Source of the DNA: Sulfuricella denitrificans
GTDB lineage: Bacteria > Pseudomonadota > Gammaproteobacteria > Burkholderiales > Sulfuricellaceae
Length of the DNA: 64,000 bases
Assembly (NCBI GenBank): GCA_002632355.1
Contig: NSJJ01000016.1
Span: forward strand, 1-64,000
Direction of reading: 5' to 3'
In this document: one piece after another, positions 35,635 to 45,616 of the stretch
How positions within the stretch are numbered: position 1 is the stretch's first letter
How the letters are laid out: every line of letters starts with the position of its first letter
Position numbers and translations under genes: made by a program
Notes under the pieces: generated by a model
Told to the model about the DNA's origin: nothing
The model's database searches: none
The model's input: the letters and a program-made list of their open reading frames with translations, nothing else

Positions 35635-36067
35635 AGTGCAACCGGGCCTTTTCTTCGGCCAGTTGCTGGGATAAGGCGGCTACAGATTCAGGGGTGAGAT
35701 CGATCCCCACATCCCAGCCCGGGTTGATGGACACACCAGCGCCCGCGTCGATGCGTTCCAGCACCCAGCGAAAATCCGCCAGCAGGCCGCCACCAAATTT
35801 CGGAAACTCTTCCTTTACCACCTTGGCCCGCTCCGGACTGCTGAACAGCACCAGCACATGGACACCTTCTTCATCCTGCACCACCAGAGGGCGAGCATTA
35901 AGAGAACGCTGGAATCCCTGAATACCGGACTCTTCGTCTTCCACCGGCATGAACACCTGATCGTCGAGCAGTCCGCTGATCAGTTCATCGACATCCACTT
36001 CACCATTTGCCGCCGCCAGCAGCTTCTGCTCAAGTTCGTTCCTGGGTTCAAACACATCATCATTCAT
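35633..36067 (-). CDS. SseB-family protein
   Basis: 144 aa from ATG 36067 (MNDDVFEPRNELEQKL), with GGAG nine bases upstream; ATGs at 36088 and 36100 are alternatives. It matches the SseB N-terminal domain: NELEQKLLAAANGEVDVDELISGLLDDQVFMPV, RPLVVQDEEGVHVLVLFSSPERA and GVSINPGWDVGIDLTPE. The role of SseB domains is poorly known (enhanced serine sensitivity in E. coli). Confidence 0.8.
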   Translation of the reverse strand: MNDDVFEPRNELEQKLLAAANGEVDVDELISGLLDDQVFMPVEDEESGIQGFQRSLNARPLVVQDEEGVHVLVLFSSPERAKVVKEEFPKFGGGLLADFRWVLERIDAGAGVSINPGWDVGIDLTPESVAALSQQLAEEKARLH

Positions 36068-36124
36068 TGAGGCTTCTCCATAATTCATTCCAGCGCCCAT
36101 TCTACCCTGCCATGCGCCGCCAGC

Positions 36125-37126
36125 CTATGACCGGCTCGCCACCAGCGCCGCCCCCAACAGGCCCACCTTGGGATTCATGACCACATGCACGGGGATGCTC
36201 TGCATCAGGGCGGAAAAACGCCCTTTGTCATTAAAGGCGCGCATGAAACCGCCCTGCCTGATCCGCGCAATGATCCTGGGTGCAATGCCGCCCGCCACAT
36301 AAACTCCACCACGCGCCAGCGTCGTAAGCGCCAGATTGCCAGCCTGCGCTCCATAAATGGAGACAAACATGTCGAGCGACTGGGCCGCTGCAGAATCTCG
36401 CCCATCGAGCCCATATCCGGAAATTGCCGCCGCAGGATCGATTTCCTGCATGGACTGACGTAACGCAGATGTCGCCGTTGCCAGCCCGGTTTCGGTCAGG
36501 TATTCGAAAATCTTTACCAGCCCGGCACCGGAAAGAATGCGTTCATAGGAAACATGCCCAAAAATCGGTCTCAGGTAGCTCAACAAGCCATCCTGCTGCG
36601 CGTCAGCAGGCGCAAAATCCACGTGACCGCCTTCGGAAGGCAGCGCCTGATAGTGGCCACCCTGCCACAGCAAAACCCCCTCACCGAGGCCAGTGCCGGC
36701 GCCGAGCACGGCACGCGTACCGTATAGTCCGGCCTCACCCGCCTGCAGGGAAAACAGATCGTCCTCGTGCAATACCTCGATGCCACAACCCACCGCAGCA
36801 AAGTCATTGATCAGGCTGATATTACTTATGCCGAACCCGGCACCTACATCCCCTGCATTGATCGTCCAGTTCAGGTTGGTGATTGCTGCACTTTGTCCAT
36901 GAATCGGGCCAGCCACGCCGAAGCAGGCCGCATCAACAGGCCGCGCAGCAGTGGAGGACAAAGCTGCATCACGCATGAATTCGCGAACAAGTGAATCGAA
37001 ATCGCTGTAAGCGGCACTCTCGAAACGGCGTTCATAAACGGAATGAAAGCCGCCATTGACCACTTCCGCCAGTTGCAGCAAGGTTTTGGTACCGCCGACA
37101 TCGCCCGCCAGAACCCGTTTTGTCAT
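36125..37126 (-). CDS. glk: Glucokinase
   Basis: 333 aa ROK/Glk-type hexokinase making glucose-6-phosphate. AGDVGGTKTLLQL is the ATP-binding loop; TNLNWTINA, LINDFAAVGCGIE (catalytic Asp), VLGAGTGLGEGVL and LPSEGGHVDFAP follow the E. coli Glk pattern. Start ATG 37126, five bases after corA. Works downstream of glucan breakdown. Confidence 0.94.
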   Translation of the reverse strand: MTKRVLAGDVGGTKTLLQLAEVVNGGFHSVYERRFESAAYSDFDSLVREFMRDAALSSTAARPVDAACFGVAGPIHGQSAAITNLNWTINAGDVGAGFGISNISLINDFAAVGCGIEVLHEDDLFSLQAGEAGLYGTRAVLGAGTGLGEGVLLWQGGHYQALPSEGGHVDFAPADAQQDGLLSYLRPIFGHVSYERILSGAGLVKIFEYLTETGLATATSALRQSMQEIDPAAAISGYGLDGRDSAAAQSLDMFVSIYGAQAGNLALTTLARGGVYVAGGIAPRIIARIRQGGFMRAFNDKGRFSALMQSIPVHVVMNPKVGLLGAALVASRS

Positions 37127-37130
37127 TGCT

Positions 37131-38201
37131 TCACCACCATTTTTTCTTCTTGAAATATATCACCATGCCCAGCGCCAGGACGATCATGGCAATCCACGTC
37201 GCCAGGTAGCCATAACGCCACGCCAGTTCCGGCATGTTTTTGAAATTCATGCCGTAAATCCCGACAATCCAGGTCAGCGGAATAAAAATGGTCGCAATCA
37301 CGGTCAGCACCTTCATCACCGCATTGGTGCGGTTGCTGATGCTGGAGAGGTAGATATCGAGCATGCCGGAAAGCATGTCGCGAAAGGTCTCGACGGTATC
37401 GATCACCTGGATGGTGTGGTCGTACACATCGCGCAGATAGTAGCCGGTTGCCTCGCGAATCAGGATCGAGTCGCGGCGCTGCATGCCGCTTACCACCTCG
37501 CGCAGCGGCCACACCGACTTGCGCAGGTAGATCATCTCGCGTTTGAGGTTATGGATCTGGTGCAGCGTCTCCGGACCGGGAAAACTGATCAGGTTTTCTT
37601 CCAGCGACTCGATGCGTTCACCGGTTTTTTCCAGGATGATAAAATAATTATCCACCACCGCGTCGATCAGCGAATAGGCCAGGTAATCCGCACCCAGCTT
37701 GCGAATCTGCCCCTTGCCATTGCGGATACGATTGCGTACCGGATCGAAAACATCGCCCTTGGCCCCTTCCTGGACCGAAAGCACAAAATTTTCACCCAGG
37801 ATCAGGCTTACCTGCTCCGAACCGATTTCGCCGGTCTCTTTTTCGTGAGTCAGCATGCGCAGCACGATATAGAGATAGTCGCCGTAATCCTCGATCTTGG
37901 GACGCTGGTCGGTATTGAGGATATCCTCCATCACCAGGGGATGGAGCCCGAAACAGAGGCCGATCTTTTCCAGCGACTGAATGTCGTGTATTCCTTCGAC
38001 ATCGACCCAGGTCACTCCAGGCTTGCCACGCAAGCTGATGCACTGATCGAGATCGGCCAGGGTTGATTCGCTGCAGTTCTGCTCGTCGTAATCCAGCATC
38101 AGCGTTTTCATGACGCTGGTTTTCTTCTCTCCGATATGGACCAGACTACCGGGAGGCAAGCCTGCCTTGTTCGAGCGTTTCTTAAGTACGTGCCGAGCCA
38201 T
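37131..38201 (-). CDS. corA: CorA-type Mg2+/Co2+ channel
   Basis: 356 aa from ATG 38201 (MARHVLKKRSNK), overlapping the 3' end of the GGDEF/EAL gene by 20 bases. A long cytoplasmic funnel domain is followed by two C-terminal membrane helices joined by the selectivity loop GIYGMNFKNMPE. The C-terminus is basic (KKKKWW), as usual. It mediates magnesium uptake. Confidence 0.93.
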   Translation of the reverse strand: MARHVLKKRSNKAGLPPGSLVHIGEKKTSVMKTLMLDYDEQNCSESTLADLDQCISLRGKPGVTWVDVEGIHDIQSLEKIGLCFGLHPLVMEDILNTDQRPKIEDYGDYLYIVLRMLTHEKETGEIGSEQVSLILGENFVLSVQEGAKGDVFDPVRNRIRNGKGQIRKLGADYLAYSLIDAVVDNYFIILEKTGERIESLEENLISFPGPETLHQIHNLKREMIYLRKSVWPLREVVSGMQRRDSILIREATGYYLRDVYDHTIQVIDTVETFRDMLSGMLDIYLSSISNRTNAVMKVLTVIATIFIPLTWIVGIYGMNFKNMPELAWRYGYLATWIAMIVLALGMVIYFKKKKWW

Positions 38202-40563
38202 AGCAATTACCTTCCATAGGTTCCGGCACGTGGACGCCATAACCTTGTGCATAATCCACACCCAGCAGCTTCAGCTTCTCGATCAATGCTTTGTCCTCAA
38301 CGAATTCCGCCACGGTTTCTATCCCCATCACGCCGGCAATGCGGGCAATCGCCTCGACCATGGCCTGATTGACCGGATTCTGATGCATATCCAGCACGAA
38401 GGCACCATCGATCTTCAGATAGTGGATCGGAAGATCTTTGAGATAGGCAAAGGACGACATGCCGCTGCCAAAATCATCGAGCGCAAAGCGACAGCCCAGT
38501 CCGGAAAGTTCACGCATGAAGTGCGAAGCCTTGTTGAGATTGGCGATGGCTGATGTTTCTGTGATTTCCAGACACAGCGCCTGGGGCGGCATGCCATGTT
38601 TCTCGATCTGGTCTGTGAGAAAAGCCGGGAACAGATCGTCGTTCAGGCTGGTGGCGGAAAGATTCACCGCACACAGGATGGGGAAAATCTCGCCCCGTTT
38701 CTCGCATTCCCGCCACAGGCGACGCCATTCGGCGCCACAGGCATTGAACAGGGTGCGAATGACCCAGCGATCCACAGTCGGCATCAGGTTATAACGCTCG
38801 GCGGCAGGAATGAACACGCTGGGCGGCACAAGCTTGCCGTTTTCATCGATCATGCGCAGCAGCACCTCGAAGTGCTGCATGCCCTGCCGTTCCGGTTTGA
38901 CTGCGGCGATTTTCTGATAATAGAGGCGAAAGCGATCCTCCTCGAAAGCCTTGGTGATACGGGAAATCCATTGCATCTCGCCATGGCGCCGGACCAGTTC
39001 GGTATCGTTTTCCTGATAGACATGAACGCGATTGCGCCCCCCATCCTTGGCGGCATAGCAGGCAGCATCGGCATTGCTCATCACGGCGGCAAGATTGCCG
39101 CTGAATGCATTGACCTCCACCAACCCGATACTGACCCCGATTTCAAAAATCTTGTCCTGCCAGATAAAACGGAATTCCTGCACGCCCACACGCACCTCGT
39201 TGGCGAGACGAAGTGCAGGTTCAAGGGGGCAACCGTAGAGCAGCATACCGAACTCGTCGCCGCCAAGGCGCGCCACCACATCAGAATCGCGAGCGCGCTC
39301 AAGAAAAACCGCCACCAGCTGGCGCAACAATTCATCGCCGGCCATATGCCCACAAGTATCGTTGACCACTTTGAACTGATCCAGATCCATGAACAGCACA
39401 GCATGCTCTTTGCCATCTGTAGCAGCACTTTCGATCAATTCCTGCAGCAAACGCTCGAACTCGCGCCGGTTCACCAGCCCGGTCAGAGCATCATGACTTG
39501 CCTGCCAGGAAAGCTGATTAGCCATCTGACGCGCATGTGACACATCGTGGAACACCACTACGGCACCGATCACTGCACCACTCCGGTTGCAGATCGGAGA
39601 CAGACGATCCTCGATGACGAATTCCTGCTCGTCTCCGCGCCGCACCAGCAGGGAATGCCTTTTCAAACCCACGGCCTGTCCATCAGGTAAAGTATGGCTC
39701 GCAAGGTGCGGCAACTGCTCGCGAGAAGTCTCGTCCATCACACTGAACACCTCGCGCAAGGGCTTTCCGCGGGCCTCGGCCAGCGACCATCCAGTCAGGG
39801 TTTCAGCCACCGTATTCAGGTAATCGACCAGGCCCTGGTCGTTGGTGGTAATTACCGCATCGCCAATCGAATGCAGGGTAACCTGCGCCAGCTCCTTTTC
39901 CTGAAACAAGGCATTCTCGATCTCCCGGGTACGCCCGATGACATAGGCCGCAATCCCCATCGACAGCACCACCGCGCTTGCCCCGCTCAGCAGCATGAAC
40001 AGTGTGGCAAAACGGAACTGATCGTCGGCGTTCGAAATCGCCTGACGAGTCGATTCGCGCTGCATATCCAGCAGACGGGTATACAACACGAAAATTTTAT
40101 TCTGTTCCGGAATGACTTCTTTCAGCAAAGTGCGATGCGCAGCTGCTGTTTCGCCTCTCTCTACGAAACCCACCACATCTTCCTGAAACTTTGAGGCCTG
40201 GGCGATCAGAAGCAGTGTCTGGCGCAGCGACTCGCGCTCCGTCGGGCTCAGTCCCAGCGCTTCCAGCTCGTTGCGTGCCTTGATAAAATCATTGGCCAGC
40301 TTCTTGTAGCGCAGAAACGCCTCGTCCTTTTCAAAAGGATCTTCCAGCATGGTCATGGCATACAGGCTGATCACCCGCTCCCGTGCCACGGTACGCATGC
40401 CGGACACCAGTTCGGTCTGGACATTGTGCTTGCGCACGACCGCCTCCAGCTCATCCTTGATGATATACATGCGGGATATGCCAATGAAGGTGAGCGCCAG
40501 CATCAGCGCCACCGCAGCGCCAAAACCTAAGCTGATGAGAAGTCTGGAATTCTGTTTAAACAC
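38182..40563 (-). CDS. Membrane PAS-GGDEF-EAL c-di-GMP signalling protein
   Basis: 793 aa. TM1 at about 8-30; four-helix periplasmic sensor (about 35-185) rich in Arg and Glu; TM2 at about 187-208; PAS (about 222-345); GGDEF (about 350-515) with RLGGDEF intact; EAL (about 530-785) where the first motif reads FEVLLRM, so the ExLxR core is kept, and DDFGSGMSSFAYL is intact. Bifunctional activity is possible. It overlaps corA, so they may share a transcript. Confidence 0.9.
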   Translation of the reverse strand: MFKQNSRLLISLGFGAAVALMLALTFIGISRMYIIKDELEAVVRKHNVQTELVSGMRTVARERVISLYAMTMLEDPFEKDEAFLRYKKLANDFIKARNELEALGLSPTERESLRQTLLLIAQASKFQEDVVGFVERGETAAAHRTLLKEVIPEQNKIFVLYTRLLDMQRESTRQAISNADDQFRFATLFMLLSGASAVVLSMGIAAYVIGRTREIENALFQEKELAQVTLHSIGDAVITTNDQGLVDYLNTVAETLTGWSLAEARGKPLREVFSVMDETSREQLPHLASHTLPDGQAVGLKRHSLLVRRGDEQEFVIEDRLSPICNRSGAVIGAVVVFHDVSHARQMANQLSWQASHDALTGLVNRREFERLLQELIESAATDGKEHAVLFMDLDQFKVVNDTCGHMAGDELLRQLVAVFLERARDSDVVARLGGDEFGMLLYGCPLEPALRLANEVRVGVQEFRFIWQDKIFEIGVSIGLVEVNAFSGNLAAVMSNADAACYAAKDGGRNRVHVYQENDTELVRRHGEMQWISRITKAFEEDRFRLYYQKIAAVKPERQGMQHFEVLLRMIDENGKLVPPSVFIPAAERYNLMPTVDRWVIRTLFNACGAEWRRLWRECEKRGEIFPILCAVNLSATSLNDDLFPAFLTDQIEKHGMPPQALCLEITETSAIANLNKASHFMRELSGLGCRFALDDFGSGMSSFAYLKDLPIHYLKIDGAFVLDMHQNPVNQAMVEAIARIAGVMGIETVAEFVEDKALIEKLKLLGVDYAQGYGVHVPEPMEGNCYGSART

Positions 40564-40612
40564 TGGCTGGCACTTTATGCAGCAGTCATGGCATATTGAT
40601 TAAAGCATCCCA

Positions 40613-41377
40613 TCAGATAAAGCCTGTTGCTGCCAGTTCGGTCATCAGCGCATCGTAATCTTTTGCGCCCTGGCTATGCGGCGCATGCGTGAACACATCC
40701 TTGTTGCAGGCAGGGCTTTCTGCCAGGCTGACGTTTTCCGAAATGTGGCTATTGCATAGTTCTGCGCCGAAGCGCTCCCGCAACTGCGCTACGATTTCAT
40801 GTGACATGCGGCGGCGGGTGTCGTAACGGGTCACCACATAACGCCGTTCAATGCGCCTCTTCACCACATGCTCCAGTGCCTTGAGCGTGCTTTCCAGCTG
40901 GATGGCTCCTCTCACCGAAAGGAAATCGGCAGAAATCGGCACCAGCACCTTGCCCGAGGCAAAAATGGCATTGAGCGATAACACATTGAGCATGGGGCAG
41001 CAATCGATCACGATCGGCGCGCCTTCCTGCTCCAGCATTTCCTCGTGTATTGCATTCTTGAGACGCATCACCGACTTCAGCCCTTTGCCATGGAGGGCAT
41101 CGACCTTGGACAACTCCATATGGGACGGGATGATATTGCCGCCGATGGTAAATTTCCGCACCAGGTCAGATAGCGCCCTGGATTCCGCATAGAACCCGAA
41201 CATGCTGTCACTGCCGGAAGCAACCGGCACATCGCCGATAATGCTGAGATGGGCTTGCGGGTCTAGATCGATCGCCAGCGGGTCCAGGCCGCCCCTGGCC
41301 AGCGCCGCGATCAGGTTGAGGCTGGTGGTGGTCTTGCCGACGCCACCTTTTTGATTAAACACCGCAATAATTGTCAT
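40613..41377 (-). CDS. ParA/Soj-family ATPase without a ParB neighbour
   Basis: 254 aa deviant-Walker ATPase: FNQKGGVGKTTTSLNL (1-20), AIDLDPQAHLS and IVIDCCPMLN. This family positions plasmids, chromosomes or protein clusters. No parB or chemotaxis array gene is adjacent, so the cargo is unknown. A 14-bp palindrome (AATCCT AA AGGATT, 41386-41399) overlaps the ribosome-binding region and may be an operator. Confidence 0.88.
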   Translation of the reverse strand: MTIIAVFNQKGGVGKTTTSLNLIAALARGGLDPLAIDLDPQAHLSIIGDVPVASGSDSMFGFYAESRALSDLVRKFTIGGNIIPSHMELSKVDALHGKGLKSVMRLKNAIHEEMLEQEGAPIVIDCCPMLNVLSLNAIFASGKVLVPISADFLSVRGAIQLESTLKALEHVVKRRIERRYVVTRYDTRRRMSHEIVAQLRERFGAELCNSHISENVSLAESPACNKDVFTHAPHSQGAKDYDALMTELAATGFI

Positions 41378-41467
41378 AATTCCTGAATCCTAAAGGATTA
41401 TGCCCGCGTTCGGCAAGATTGCCGCGCTCTGGCATAATGGCCACTTTTTCACCAAACGGAGATTTTC

Positions 41468-41812
41468 ATGTCTGAAACCACCACCGCAAGCGGCCTGACC
41501 TACGAAGACATCGCAACGGGCGAAGGTGCAGAAGCCACAGCCGGCCGCATGGTGTCGGTACACTACACTGGTTACCTGACCGACGGCAGCAAGTTCGATT
41601 CCAGCAAGGATCGCAACGACCCTTTCTCTTTTCCGCTCGGCGCCGGCCATGTCATCAAGGGCTGGGACGAGGGTGTGCAGGGCATGAAAGAAGGCGGCAC
41701 ACGCAAACTCACAATTCCTCCTCAGTTGGGTTATGGCGCCCGTGGTGCTGGCGGCGTGATCCCTCCCAACGCCACATTGGTATTTGAGGTGGAATTGCTA
41801 AAGGTGCTTTGA
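41468..41812 (+). CDS. FKBP-type peptidyl-prolyl cis-trans isomerase
   Basis: 114 aa, single cytoplasmic FKBP domain with no signal peptide: [71 protein letters not shown]. Catalyses proline isomerisation. ATG with GGAG upstream. The last about 100 bases overlap the 3' end of the DUF3301 gene on the other strand. Confidence 0.95.
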   Translation: MSETTTASGLTYEDIATGEGAEATAGRMVSVHYTGYLTDGSKFDSSKDRNDPFSFPLGAGHVIKGWDEGVQGMKEGGTRKLTIPPQLGYGARGAGGVIPPNATLVFEVELLKVL

Positions 41813-42119
41813 CCTCAAGAAAACGCGTTTCCAGGTCCAGGGTTTCCACCTCGCGCCCCAGCATCACCACCATCCCTTTGAGCCGGTTATCGCCGGTATC
41901 TGAAAACTCGAAGCGATAGGTGCGTCGGAGCTTGAGGTGGCCATACCCGTCACGACTGAAACCCAGCCCGGAAAAAGAAACGGTATCATCCAGAAACTGT
42001 ATCCCCTCCTCGCGGCAGGCCCGCTTTCCAGCCAGCTCCGCCTGTTCCCTCGCGCCCATGCTGTCGATCCAGAACCAGACCAGCACAACGAAAAAAATGA
42101 TCAGAAATAGCTCCGTCAT
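41709..42119 (-). CDS. DUF3301 family protein with antisense-overlapping tail
   Basis: 136 aa. N-terminal membrane helix ([19 protein letters not shown]) then a conserved domain: [20 protein letters not shown] and [35 protein letters not shown]. Homologues as I know them end close to this point. Here the frame continues about 35 codons antisense to the FKBP gene and ends in a His/Arg-rich tail ([15 protein letters not shown]), probably because an earlier stop was lost. Function unknown. Four bases after the Lon-like gene's end on the same strand. Confidence 0.75.
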   Translation of the reverse strand: MTELFLIIFFVVLVWFWIDSMGAREQAELAGKRACREEGIQFLDDTVSFSGLGFSRDGYGHLKLRRTYRFEFSDTGDNRLKGMVVMLGREVETLDLETRFLEVKAPLAIPPQIPMWRWEGSRRQHHGRHNPTEEEL

Positions 42120-42122
42120 GAA

Positions 42123-44528
42123 CTAATTCGCCCCATAACGCGATTTGCGCTGCGGTTTCGGGTGTTCGGAAAGATGGCAGATCCGGCGATAGTGCAGCAG
42201 GGTTTTCTGCACCTGACCCAGCACGCTGTTATGCGGGTATCCCCCGCTTTCATCCAGTTCGCCGGCCGGCAGGCCCATCAGCAATTCCAACCCATCCATG
42301 ACATCCTCGATGACATGAATATGGAACTGCCCTCCTTCCACTGCAGACACGACTTCTGCACTCAGCATCAGATGGGCGCGATTGCGCGCAGGCAGGATCA
42401 CGCCCTGGCTGCCGTCCAGGCCCGTTTCCTGGCAGACACGAAAGAAACCCTCGATTTTTTCATTCATGCCGCCGATGGGCAGAACGTCGCCATGCTGGTT
42501 GAGCGCGCCGGTCACGGCAATTCCCTGCCGGATGGGCAGACCGGAAAGACTTGAGAGCAGTGCATACAGTTCGGCGCAGGAGGCCGAATCGCCTTCCACG
42601 CCATGATATTCCTGCTCGAAAGCCAGTGCGCCATTCACCGACAGTGGCCCGAGATGGGCAAACAGCGCGGCAAAATAAGTCTGGAGGATAAACACGCCCT
42701 TGTCGTGGATGGGTCCCGACATCTGCACTTCGCGCTCGATATTAATTACGCCTTCCTTGCCCGGATAGGTGCGCGCCGAAACCACCACCGGCATGCCGAA
42801 ACGATGGTCGCCAAGGTCGATCTGGGTCAGGCCGTTGATACGCCCTACCCTTTCGTTCTCGACTTCGATGAGCAATTCACCTTCCGCGATGGATTCGTGC
42901 AGCCGCTGGTCCGGGTAATCATGGCGCCCGGTCCGGGCTATCAGCGCGCCCTCCACCTCTTCCCGCCGCACCCATTCACCGCTTGCGAGCGCGGCACTTT
43001 CCGTCACCAGTTGCTCCAGATAGGAAAATACGGCGTATTGGCGCAGCTGGTCATCTGCTTCGCGCTGCATTTCTTCCAGCAGGCGCGCTACTGCCGGCGC
43101 AGTGAAATGCGGCAGCCCGAGGCGGCGGCAGGTATGCGCCACAAAAATGGCAGACGCGCGGCGAGATTCCGCCGAAACCTTGAAACTTTCGGCAAAATCG
43201 ACCTTGATACGGAAATGGCGGCTGAATTCCGGATCTTCCTCCTGCAACTCGTAATAGTGCTCACGCGTGCCCACCAGAACCACCTTTACCCTCACATCCA
43301 CGGCTTCCGGCTCAAGCGACACCACCGCGCTGGGGGCATACTGCGTACCCGGTTCGTCGATCTGCAGGCGCCCGCTGCGCAGGAAACGCCGCAGCTTCTC
43401 CCACACCAGCGGGTCGCCCAGCAAGTCCCTCAGATGCAGCAGCAGGAATCCCCCATGGGCATGCATCAGGCTGCCGGCACGAATACGCGAGAAATCCGTC
43501 ATCAGCACTTCGTTTTCCACCTGGTATTCGATGCTACCAAACAGGGAGCGGAACAGCGGGTTGTCCTCGATCAGTACCGGTGCGCCAGTCAGACTGCCAT
43601 TATCCACCACCAGATTCACGCGCTCGCGCCCGAGCGCAGCAATCAATTCGTCTTCGGCATCCTCCACGCCAAACAACTCGACCTGATCCAGGATGTCCTC
43701 GCTGACACGGTCAAGATAGCCCCCCAACTTGACGGAATCCTTGATCTGCTGCTTCATGGCAATGCGTATCTTGCCGATCTCGTGTTCCAGCGGCGATTTT
43801 GCCATACGTCGCTTGAGCTGGGCTACGGCCTCGTTTGCAGCGCGTTCCTTGGGCCGCATTTGTTCAAGAAAATGCTTGATCTCGGTGCGTAATTCCAGTT
43901 CGGCCTGCTCTACCTCGATCTTGCGTTCCGGCGGCAGGGCCAGCATTTCGTCTTCGGTCACCGCATGTCCACCCTCGCCCAGCAGGGTGAAAATCATGCG
44001 TTCGTCTTCGCGCTGCAAGGTAAAACGCCGTGCTGAGGCAAAGGCTGTCAATTTGGCAAAAGCTGCCGACTCTTCATCCTTGAAAGCTTTCTGGATGGCG
44101 TCGCTTTCCGCCTTGAACTCTGGCCCTGAAAGCCGGGCCGGAATATCCGATCGCAATTTCTTGACCAGCTCGGCCATCATGTCACGCAATACACGCCCCT
44201 GGCCCGCAGGCAGCCGCAGGGCCAGAGGGCGCTCGGGACAGTCGAAATTGTGCAGGTAGCACAGGTCGGGCGGCACGGGGCGCAGTGCCGCCGCTTCCCG
44301 CATTGCCACTTCCATCAGCGAAGAGCGGCCGCTACCGACCTCACCCAGCACAAACAGGTTGTACCCGGGCTGATCCAGCGAAAGTCCGAATCGTGCGGCC
44401 TTTTCGGCACGTTCCTGGCCGATCCAGGGCAATGGCTCTGAAATCAGCTGTGAAGTATCAGTACATCCCAGTTCTGCGGGATCGACAGTCAAACGTAATT
44501 GATGTGGAAGTAACTTGATGGAGGGCAT
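42123..44528 (-). CDS. Lon-like (LonB/YcbZ-type) ATP-dependent protease
   Basis: 801 aa from ATG 44528 (MPSIKLLPHQLRL). An AAA-like region begins with LFVLGEVGSGRSSL and continues with a long coiled-coil insert (about 150-290). The C-terminal Lon protease domain carries the catalytic Ser in VEGDSASCAELYALLSSLSG and Lys in GGMNEKIEGFF. No N-terminal Lon substrate domain, so this is the AAA_32/Lon_C type found in many Proteobacteria, with poorly known substrates. Confidence 0.9.
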   Translation of the reverse strand: MPSIKLLPHQLRLTVDPAELGCTDTSQLISEPLPWIGQERAEKAARFGLSLDQPGYNLFVLGEVGSGRSSLMEVAMREAAALRPVPPDLCYLHNFDCPERPLALRLPAGQGRVLRDMMAELVKKLRSDIPARLSGPEFKAESDAIQKAFKDEESAAFAKLTAFASARRFTLQREDERMIFTLLGEGGHAVTEDEMLALPPERKIEVEQAELELRTEIKHFLEQMRPKERAANEAVAQLKRRMAKSPLEHEIGKIRIAMKQQIKDSVKLGGYLDRVSEDILDQVELFGVEDAEDELIAALGRERVNLVVDNGSLTGAPVLIEDNPLFRSLFGSIEYQVENEVLMTDFSRIRAGSLMHAHGGFLLLHLRDLLGDPLVWEKLRRFLRSGRLQIDEPGTQYAPSAVVSLEPEAVDVRVKVVLVGTREHYYELQEEDPEFSRHFRIKVDFAESFKVSAESRRASAIFVAHTCRRLGLPHFTAPAVARLLEEMQREADDQLRQYAVFSYLEQLVTESAALASGEWVRREEVEGALIARTGRHDYPDQRLHESIAEGELLIEVENERVGRINGLTQIDLGDHRFGMPVVVSARTYPGKEGVINIEREVQMSGPIHDKGVFILQTYFAALFAHLGPLSVNGALAFEQEYHGVEGDSASCAELYALLSSLSGLPIRQGIAVTGALNQHGDVLPIGGMNEKIEGFFRVCQETGLDGSQGVILPARNRAHLMLSAEVVSAVEGGQFHIHVIEDVMDGLELLMGLPAGELDESGGYPHNSVLGQVQKTLLHYRRICHLSEHPKPQRKSRYGAN

Positions 44529-44619
44529 GGCAAACCTGTCAGCGTGGAACTGGCATTGTCCCACGAGTCAGGAAAAAATGCAGGGGCGTGTCTCCCCGAG
44601 TGTGGCAACCAGGAAGGCG

Positions 44620-45501
44620 TTATTCCCTGAGGTGCCTGAGCATCTCGATGCGCTCTTCCAGCGGTGGGTGGGTCATGAACAGACGCTTCAGGCCAGAGGC
44701 AACGCCACCGGAAATCCCGAAAGCGGCCATCTTCTCCGGCAACGGTGCAGGTTCGTGCTGGGCCTTGAGACGCTCCAGCGCGGCGATCATGGCTGGCTTC
44801 CCGGCCAGAGCCGCACCGCCCGAGTCGGCGATGAACTCGCGCCGGCGCGAGAACCACATGACGATGATCGAGGCGAGGATGCCCAGTACCATCTCGGCGA
44901 TGATCATGGTAACGAAGAATGCCGGCCCGGTACCGCGCTCGGTCTTGAACACGATCTTGTCCACCAGGTAGCCGATAACGCGCGACAGGAACATCACGAA
45001 GGTGTTGACCACGCCCTGGATCAGCGCCAGTGTCACCATGTCGCCGTTGGCAACATGGGAAACCTCATGCCCCAGCACCGCTTCCGCTTCAGACTGGGTC
45101 ATGGCCTGCAACAGCCCGGTCGAAACCGCTACCAGCGCATTGTTCTTGCTCATGCCGGTGGCGAAAGCATTGACATCTGGCGAATCGAAAATCGCCACCT
45201 CCGGCATGCCAATGCCCGCGATCTGCGCCTGACGCCTCACCGTCTCGACCAGCCAGACTTCACCGGGCGTGGCGGGGTTCTCGATCACTCGTGCTCCCGT
45301 CATGCGTTTGGCCGTCCACTTGGAGATTGCGAGCGAAATGAAGGAACCGCCCATCCCCATCACGGCGGCGAAAATCAGCAGGCTGCCGAGATTCAGCCCG
45401 GACTCGTTGAGGTATGGCTCCACACCGAGAATTTTCATGGTAAGCGAAAGCACCAGGACAATGGCGAGGTTGGTGGCGAGAAACAGAACGATACGTTTCA
45501 T
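44620..45501 (-). CDS. htpX: Membrane zinc metalloprotease HtpX
   Basis: 293 aa from ATG 45501 ([13 protein letters not shown]) with AGGAG upstream. M48B family; N-terminal membrane helices, catalytic HEVSH in [20 protein letters not shown], third zinc ligand Glu in [12 protein letters not shown]. It degrades misfolded membrane proteins with FtsH. Divergent from nhaR. Confidence 0.95.
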   Translation of the reverse strand: MKRIVLFLATNLAIVLVLSLTMKILGVEPYLNESGLNLGSLLIFAAVMGMGGSFISLAISKWTAKRMTGARVIENPATPGEVWLVETVRRQAQIAGIGMPEVAIFDSPDVNAFATGMSKNNALVAVSTGLLQAMTQSEAEAVLGHEVSHVANGDMVTLALIQGVVNTFVMFLSRVIGYLVDKIVFKTERGTGPAFFVTMIIAEMVLGILASIIVMWFSRRREFIADSGGAALAGKPAMIAALERLKAQHEPAPLPEKMAAFGISGGVASGLKRLFMTHPPLEERIEMLRHLRE

Positions 45502-45574
45502 GATTCGGAACTCCTGAGAATTCATGGGTTTTCAATAAATCGTAGTGTACGCATCTCAGCGCATTCCACAAAAT

Positions 45575-45604
45575 CGAATATAATTTATCAAATATTCGAT
45601 AAAT
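45575..45604. promoter_or_regulatory. Overlapping dyads between htpX and nhaR
   Basis: Two overlapping dyads: CGAATAT-N10-ATATTCG (45575-45598) and ATTTATC-N8-GATAAAT (45583-45604), 13-40 bases before the nhaR ATG. The T-N-A form suits a LysR-type autoregulatory site, but the DNA is AT-rich and this is inference. Confidence 0.4.
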
Positions 45605-45616
45605 ACGAAGATAAAC

